NCBI GenBank assembly: GCA_030550695.1
Contig: JAUQOX010000007.1
Coordinates: 1 to 28,799, forward strand
From: Gemmatimonadota bacterium
GTDB lineage: Bacteria; Gemmatimonadota; Gemmatimonadetes; Longimicrobiales; Gaopeijiaceae
DNA: 28,799 nt
Reading direction: 5' to 3'
Positions 24,077 to 28,799 of the stretch are shown here, piece after piece. The notes under the pieces were generated by a model. The model was not told the origin of the DNA. It ran no database searches and worked only from the letters and a program-made list of their open reading frames with translations. Positions within the stretch are counted from its first letter, which is position 1. Each line of letters begins with the position of its first letter. The translations under genes and the position numbers were made by a program.

Positions 24077-25327
24077 ATGCGGATCGCCCTCTTCACGGAC
24101 ACGTTCCTCCCCACCGTCAACGGGGTCGCCCGAAGTCTGGCCCGTTTCCTGGACCATGCCGTGGGGCGGGGCCATGAGGTGGGTATGGTGTCCACCCGGG
24201 TGGGGGCGGAGCCGGCTCCGGGGGCGGTTTTTCACCATCAGGTTTCCGGGATCCCCTTCTTGCTCTACCCCGAACTCCAGGCAGCGGGACCCTTGAGCCG
24301 GGCAACCAAGAGACAATTGGAGGCCTTCCGGCCCCAGGTGGTCTGGGCGGTCACCGAAGGGTTGGTGGGGTGGCAAGGGCGGAGCTGGGCCCGGCGAAAC
24401 GGGGTCCCCTTGGTGAGTTCGTTCTGTACCGATTTCCCCTCCTACCTGGCCGACTATGGGCTGAAAGGTTCGGAAGGTCTCTTGTGGTTCCTTCTTCGGA
24501 CCTTCCATGGGCCGTCCTGCGTGGTTTTCTGTCCCTCCCGGGCCACGCAGGAACAACTCCGGGAGCGGGGCTTCCGTAACCCGCTCCGCCTCTGGACCCG
24601 GGGCGTGGACACGGACGTGTTCTCGCCGGCTTTCCGGGACCTGGAACTCCGCCGGAGCCTGCTGGGGGAGGCGGCCGACGACGAGGGGGGGATGATTCTG
24701 CTTTATGTGGGGCGGCTGGCTGCCGAGAAACGGCTGGATATCCTCTTGGAAGCTTTTCGGGCCATTCGGCAAAGGTGGTGTTCCAGGGTGGTCCTGGCCC
24801 TGGCCGGCGACGGGCCTGCCCGTCCGTTCCTGGAGCGGATGGCCGGGGAAGGGGTGGTGTTCTTGGGGTACCGGCGGGGCGAGGCGCTGTCGAAGGTGTA
24901 CGCTTCGGCGGACCTTTTCGTCTTCCCCTCCGACACGGAGACCTTCGGCAACGTGGCCCTGGAGGCCATGGCCAGCGGCCTCCCCGTGGTGGCCCCGGCC
25001 AAGGGGGGGGTGCAGGAGATCGTGATCCCGCATCGGACGGGGGTCCTCGTCCCGCCTCGTGATCCGGCAGCCCTGGCCGGGGCGGTGCTGGAGCTCTTGA
25101 ACGCTCCGGCGGAAAGGGCCAGGTTGGCGGAAGGAGCCCGGCGGTTGGCCGGAGAACGGAGCTGGGAAACCATTTTGGACCGGTTTCTCCAAGACCTGTC
25201 CCGCGTCGCCCTCCACCCCTCCGGACCCCAGGTCCAGGCGGAGGGTACGATACACAACCGTTCACGAAGGGCTACCTTTCCGTGGCCTGTCCGGCACGGG
25301 GGTGCTGTGGAGCGGCCCCTATCGTAG
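24077..25327 (+). CDS. GT4 family glycosyltransferase
   Basis: Retaining glycosyltransferase of the GT4 family, similar to mannosyltransferases that act on lipids (MgtA/PimB-like), 416 residues and apparently intact. The N-terminal domain starts MRIALFTDTFLPTVNGVARSL with the glycine-containing acceptor loop and includes CTDFPSYLADYGL. The linker has WTRGVDTDVFSP. The C-terminal donor domain has LLYVGRLAAEKRLDILLEAF, the GYRRGEALSKVYASADLFVFPS segment and the EX7E motif ETFGNVALEAMASG. The ATG follows CGGAGG. About 40 residues after LSRVALHP look low-complexity. It is divergent from the decayed glycosyltransferase and 75 bp from a PAP2 gene, suggesting a glycolipid or lipid-linked sugar product. 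Confidence 0.92.
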   Translation: MRIALFTDTFLPTVNGVARSLARFLDHAVGRGHEVGMVSTRVGAEPAPGAVFHHQVSGIPFLLYPELQAAGPLSRATKRQLEAFRPQVVWAVTEGLVGWQGRSWARRNGVPLVSSFCTDFPSYLADYGLKGSEGLLWFLLRTFHGPSCVVFCPSRATQEQLRERGFRNPLRLWTRGVDTDVFSPAFRDLELRRSLLGEAADDEGGMILLYVGRLAAEKRLDILLEAFRAIRQRWCSRVVLALAGDGPARPFLERMAGEGVVFLGYRRGEALSKVYASADLFVFPSDTETFGNVALEAMASGLPVVAPAKGGVQEIVIPHRTGVLVPPRDPAALAGAVLELLNAPAERARLAEGARRLAGERSWETILDRFLQDLSRVALHPSGPQVQAEGTIHNRSRRATFPWPVRHGGAVERPLS

Positions 25328-25402
25328 GGGGAGTGAACAGGGCGGAGGGCCCGCCGGCCGGGGGTGCCCTGCCGTTCCCTCAGCTTCTTCGGCGGGAGGA
25401 AG

Positions 25403-25936
25403 ATGCCGGCTTGGATCGCAAGGCTGGGAAGGTTCGACGAACGGTTGCTCCATGCCCTGGTGCTCCGTCGTCGTGAGTGGCTGGATGTCCTGGTGCAGGG
25501 GCTGACCCGCCTGGGGGATCCCCCGGTGGCCGTCGCCGTGGCGGGATCGTTGGCTCTGGGCGTGGTTCCTTCCCTCCAGGAAACGGGGGTGATCAGTGCC
25601 TTTGCCCTGGCGTTCTCCCACCTCCTGGTTCAGCTTCTCAAGCGGCTGTTCTCCCGGAAGCGGCCGAGCCTGCCGGTGGGACTCGAATCCCTCATCCAGC
25701 CCCCCGACCGGTTCAGCTTCCCCTCGGGGCACGCGGCGGCGGGTCTCTCCATCGCCCTTCCCCTGAGCCTTGCCGCCCCCATCCCCCTGGGAATCCTCAT
25801 CCTGGGCCTGGGGATCGCCGTGGGCCTGTCCCGCTGCTACCTCGGCGTGCACTACCCCGGCGATGTCTTGGCAGGGTGGGCCCTTGCGGCCCTTTCCGTA
25901 GCCCTCGCGGATCCCCTCCTTTCGGTTTTCGGCTGA
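25403..25936 (+). CDS. PAP2 family membrane phosphatase
   Basis: Membrane lipid phosphatase of the PAP2 superfamily (phosphatidate, undecaprenyl-pyrophosphate or related substrate), 177 residues with about five hydrophobic helices. All three active-site motifs are present: KRLFSRKRPSLP, FPSGHAAAG and SRCYLGVHYPGDVLAGW, with the nucleophilic histidine in the last. The ATG at 25403 follows GGGAGGA; an ATG 39 bp upstream has less support. It follows the intact glycosyltransferase, and a stable hairpin begins at its stop codon. With the polyprenol-kinase-like gene it could recycle a lipid carrier, though the exact substrate is unknown. Confidence 0.92.
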   Translation: MPAWIARLGRFDERLLHALVLRRREWLDVLVQGLTRLGDPPVAVAVAGSLALGVVPSLQETGVISAFALAFSHLLVQLLKRLFSRKRPSLPVGLESLIQPPDRFSFPSGHAAAGLSIALPLSLAAPIPLGILILGLGIAVGLSRCYLGVHYPGDVLAGWALAALSVALADPLLSVFG

Positions 25937-25970
25937 AAGGCCCCGGTTTCCGGACCCCACCTGGGCCTTT
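25936..25970 (+). terminator. Hairpin after the PAP2 gene
   Basis: AAAGGCCC (25936-25943) pairs perfectly with GGGCCTTT (25963-25970) around a 19-base loop that itself can fold (CCGG..CCGG). It starts at the last base of the PAP2 stop codon and ends in TTT. It is a plausible intrinsic terminator. The rest of the gap to 26166 shows no gene. Confidence 0.5.
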
Positions 25971-26166
25971 CCGGAGCCGGCCGGGCTCTGCCCTTCGGTG
26001 GGTTCCTGACCGGTTTTAGGCGTTTGCCCCTCCGCACCGCCGTTCGCAGACCCCATGGACCGCCCTGCCGCCTGGGCGAGGGTCCGGCGGACCGGTCCTG
26101 GCGCAACCGGCCCGTGGCCCTCACCTTTGCCGGAGACGCCCCCCCTTTCCCCGGAGGATTGGCTCC

Positions 26167-27597
26167 ATGGCTTCGGTCCCCCTCTCCCGCCGCTCCTTCC
26201 TTGCCGCCGGGGCGGCCCAGCTTCTCGGTACCCCGCCCTTTCTGGCCCACGTCCACCGCCCCGCCCCCCGCCAGCCCGCGCCCCCCCAGCCGGATCCCTC
26301 CCTGGTCCCCCAGGAGACGGCCGACGCGGCCCGGCGCCTCCTGTCTGCCGCCCTGGAAAACCGCCGGGCTTGGGACCGCCTGGCCGAGATGGTGGACCGC
26401 TTCGGGCCCCGCCCCAGTGGGAGTGCGGCTCTGGAGGAGGCCCTGGACTGGATGCTGGAGGAGATGCGCCGGGACGGGCTGGAGGAGGTCGCAGCCGAAG
26501 GGGTCAGGGTCCCCCGCTGGGTTCGGGGCCCCGAGTCCCTGGAACTTTTGGCCCCGTGGCCCAAATCCATGAGCCTGCTGGCCCTGGGGGGTAGCGTTCC
26601 CACGCCGCCTGAGGGGATCCGGGGGCCGGTGCTGGTGGTGGGGAGCTTCGAGGAACTGGAGAGGCGGAAGGAAGAGGCCAGGGGCAAGATTGTCCTCTTC
26701 GACGTCCCCTTCACCACCTACGGGGAGACCGTCCGCTACCGGAGCGAAGGGGCGGTGGCTGCGGCCCGGGCCGGCGCGGTGGCCTCGCTGATCCGCTCCG
26801 TCACGCCCTTTTCCATGGACACGCCCCACACGGGAGGAATGCGGTACGAAGCGGGCGTGCCCCGGATCCCCCATGCCGCCATCACCTTGGAGGATGCCGC
26901 TATGCTCTCGCGGATGCAGGCGAGGGGAATGACCCTGGAGGTCCGCCTCCGCCTGGAATCCCGCGACGAGGGGATGGTTCTCTCCCGTAACGTCCGGGGG
27001 GAGATCCGAGGGCGCGAGCGGCCCCGGGAAATCGTGGTGGTGGGGGGGCACACGGATTCCTGGGATGTGGGACAAGGGGCCATGGACGACGCCGGGGGAG
27101 TGGTAGCGGCTTGGGAAGCCGTTCGGCTCCTAGGGGAGCTGGGCCTGCGGCCTCGGCGGACGGTGCGGGTGGTGGGATGGACGGCGGAAGAAGTGGGGGT
27201 GTTCGGGGGCGAGGCGTATGCCGTGGCCGCCGAGCGCCAAGGGGAGACCCATGTGCTGGCCATCGAGTCCGACAGCGGGGTGTTCGCCCCTACGGGGTTC
27301 GGCTTTGCAGGAAGTCCGGCGGCCTACGCGGTGGTGAAAGAGGTGGGCAGGCTCCTGGAGCCCATCGGAGCTGGAGCGGTGGTGGAGGGGGGAGGAGGAG
27401 CCGACATCGGCCCCCTCATCCGTCAGGGGGTTCCGGGGATGGGGCTGAATGTGGACTCGAGCCGGTACTTCTGGTACCACCACACCCGGGCCGACACCCT
27501 GGACAAGCTGGACCCCGAAGAACTGGCCCGGTGCGTCGCGGCGTTGGCCGTGATGGCGTACGTTGTGGCAGATCTCCCTGAGCCTTTGCCCAGGTGA
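26167..27597 (+). CDS. M28 family metallopeptidase, carboxypeptidase Q-like
   Basis: Exported zinc peptidase of family M28, 476 residues. The start has a twin-arginine-like leader (LSRRSFLAAGAAQLLG). A PA-like insert lies in the middle (GPVLVVGSFEELERRK...GKIVLFDVP), followed by the catalytic domain. The dinuclear zinc ligands and catalytic residues are all visible: His295 and Asp297 in GGHTDSWDVG, Asp307 in GAMDDAGG, Glu341/Glu342 in TAEEVGVFGG, Asp369 in ESDSG and His438/439 in YHHTRADT. This order and the PA insert fit the carboxypeptidase Q (plasma glutamate carboxypeptidase) group that cleaves dipeptides. GGAGG lies upstream of the ATG. The M24 gene begins 32 bp later, so the two are likely cotranscribed. 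Confidence 0.9.
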   Translation: MASVPLSRRSFLAAGAAQLLGTPPFLAHVHRPAPRQPAPPQPDPSLVPQETADAARRLLSAALENRRAWDRLAEMVDRFGPRPSGSAALEEALDWMLEEMRRDGLEEVAAEGVRVPRWVRGPESLELLAPWPKSMSLLALGGSVPTPPEGIRGPVLVVGSFEELERRKEEARGKIVLFDVPFTTYGETVRYRSEGAVAAARAGAVASLIRSVTPFSMDTPHTGGMRYEAGVPRIPHAAITLEDAAMLSRMQARGMTLEVRLRLESRDEGMVLSRNVRGEIRGRERPREIVVVGGHTDSWDVGQGAMDDAGGVVAAWEAVRLLGELGLRPRRTVRVVGWTAEEVGVFGGEAYAVAAERQGETHVLAIESDSGVFAPTGFGFAGSPAAYAVVKEVGRLLEPIGAGAVVEGGGGADIGPLIRQGVPGMGLNVDSSRYFWYHHTRADTLDKLDPEELARCVAALAVMAYVVADLPEPLPR

Positions 27598-27629
27598 GGT
27601 CGAGGACGCGTCAGCTTCCAGGAGGGAAC

Positions 27630-28799
27630 ATGACCAGGCGAGAGGCATCCGAAAGGGGGGGGAAGGCGGGGGTTACCGGGCTGAGCCGCCGCCGGTTCGT
27701 GGGCCTCTCTTCGGCGGCCGTGGCGGCGGCGGCGGCCTGCCGGGGGACCCCAGGGGGACAAGGGGGATCCGCCGGGTGTCCCCCCGACGGCGAGCTTCCC
27801 CCCTCCATCCAGGCCCTGACTTCCCGGGCCGCGGAGGCCGTGCCCATCAGCCGGGAAGAGCGGGCTGCCAGGATCGAAAGGGCCCGGGGACTCATGCTCC
27901 GCCATGGGCTGGACGCCATCTTCCTCACGGGGGGCACCTCCATGGTGTACTTCGCCAACCTGCGGTGGGGCCTTTCGGAGAGGCTGACGGGGCTGGTGAT
28001 CCCGGCCCGCCGGGAAGCCTTTGTGGTGACCCCGGCCTTCGAGGAGGAGAGGACCCGGGAGCAGTTGGCCGAAGGACCCCTGGCGGATGTGGAGGTCCTG
28101 ACCTGGGAGGAGGACGAGGACCCCTATGCTCTGGTGGCGGCCGGGCTCCGCTCCCGGGGGTTGGCCACGGGACGGCTGGGGATGGAGGAAACGGTCCGCT
28201 TCGTCTTTTCGGACGGGGTGGCCCGGGCGGCGCGCGGCGTGGAGATCGCCAGTGCCACGCCGGTCACCGCCGGGTGTCGGGCGGTCAAGGATGAACACGA
28301 GCTGGCTCTTCTGAAGCTGGCCAATGAAGTGACCCTCTCGGCCTACAAGGCGGCTTTCGAGGCCCTGACTCCCGGGATGACCCAAGGCGACTTCGCGCGG
28401 TTGGTTTCCCAAGCCCATTCCCGCCTGGGATTCAGCGGAAGTGCCGGCGTCCAGGTGGGCCCGTATTCCGCCCTTCCCCATGGATCGGCTCAGCCGCAGG
28501 TGGTGGAAGAAGGGGTGGTGCTCCTGGTGGACGGCGGCTGCAGCGTGGAGGGGTACCGTTCCGATATCAGCCGCACCTTCGTCCTGGGAAAGGCCACCGA
28601 CGCCATGAAGCGGGTGTTCGAGGTGGTTCGGCGGGCGCAAGCAGCGGCCCTGTCGGCGGCCAAACCCGGTGTGCCGGCGCAAGGGGTGGATGCCGCGGCT
28701 CGGGCGGTGATCGAGGAGGCGGGGTTCGGTCCCGACTATCGGTTCTTCACCCACCGGGTGGGACACGGGATCGGGATGGACGGCCACGAGTGGCCGTAC
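27630..28799 (+). CDS. Xaa-Pro aminopeptidase-like M24 peptidase (3' end missing)
   Basis: Exported metallopeptidase of family M24; the first 390 codons are present and the gene runs off the right edge. The leader has a twin-arginine motif (LSRRRFVGLSSAAVAAAAAC), and AAAC could be a lipobox, giving a Tat-exported lipoprotein. A creatinase-like N-terminal domain is followed by the pita-bread catalytic domain. Metal ligands seen are Asp301 (LLVDGGCSV), Asp312 (YRSDISRTF) and His379 (RVGHGIGMDGHE); the two C-terminal Glu ligands would lie beyond the window. The ATG follows AGGAGGG. Paired with the M28 enzyme it probably digests Pro-containing peptides outside the cytoplasm. Confidence 0.92.
   Translation, partial: MTRREASERGGKAGVTGLSRRRFVGLSSAAVAAAAACRGTPGGQGGSAGCPPDGELPPSIQALTSRAAEAVPISREERAARIERARGLMLRHGLDAIFLTGGTSMVYFANLRWGLSERLTGLVIPARREAFVVTPAFEEERTREQLAEGPLADVEVLTWEEDEDPYALVAAGLRSRGLATGRLGMEETVRFVFSDGVARAARGVEIASATPVTAGCRAVKDEHELALLKLANEVTLSAYKAAFEALTPGMTQGDFARLVSQAHSRLGFSGSAGVQVGPYSALPHGSAQPQVVEEGVVLLVDGGCSVEGYRSDISRTFVLGKATDAMKRVFEVVRRAQAAALSAAKPGVPAQGVDAAARAVIEEAGFGPDYRFFTHRVGHGIGMDGHEWPY

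Noticed and set aside
25936..25970. Attachment site or transposon end, because of the perfect 8-bp inverted repeat
   Set aside because: It sits exactly at a stop codon, with no integrase, transposase or target duplication; a terminator explains it.

Overview
The window is GC-rich, gene-dense bacterial chromosome with strong codon bias. Purine-rich Shine-Dalgarno sites (GGAGG type) precede many starts, and GTG or TTG starts occur. PPK1/Pap polyphosphate enzymes, Tat-type leaders on metallopeptidases, a PadR regulator and a membrane-anchored DtxR/FeoA protein suggest a Gram-negative lineage such as Acidobacteriota or Gemmatimonadota. This placement is an impression from gene content, since there is no rRNA or marker gene here. 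I saw no tRNA, rRNA, CRISPR array, transposase or prophage gene.

Layout. 1-2475: the 5' part of an AmmeMemoRadiSam radical-SAM enzyme (-), an FkbM methyltransferase (+) and a PadR regulator (-), with two pairs of short direct repeats in the spacers. 2817-4670: an ornithine-cyclodeaminase-family protein and an alpha/beta hydrolase. 4941-7982: a strongly folded leader, a small secreted four-cysteine peptide, a membrane-anchored beta-propeller-like protein and an ABC ATPase/permease pair, which may form one export or sensing locus. 8122-11400: a DtxR-type box, a membrane-anchored DtxR-FeoA regulator and FeoB, i.e. regulated ferrous iron uptake.

11569-20103 is the most interesting part. A ParA-type ATPase and a CHAD (polyphosphate-granule) protein are transcribed leftward. 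Divergent from them is a rightward run of Pap (polyP:AMP phosphotransferase), PPK1 (polyP kinase), a diguanylate cyclase with a degenerate I-site, and a metallo-beta-lactamase-fold protein with altered metal ligands. I read this as a polyphosphate metabolism locus that may carry its own ParA-based granule-positioning module.

20116-25936 groups a SixA-like phosphatase, a polyprenol/diacylglycerol kinase-like membrane protein, a zinc-dependent phospholipase C-like protein, two GT4 glycosyltransferases, a flippase-like remnant and a PAP2 phosphatase, a set suggestive of lipid or lipid-linked glycan metabolism. One glycosyltransferase and the adjoining flippase look decayed, with internal deletions and frameshifts. 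26167-28799 holds two exported metallopeptidases in tandem (M28, and M24 running off the end), probably for peptide scavenging.
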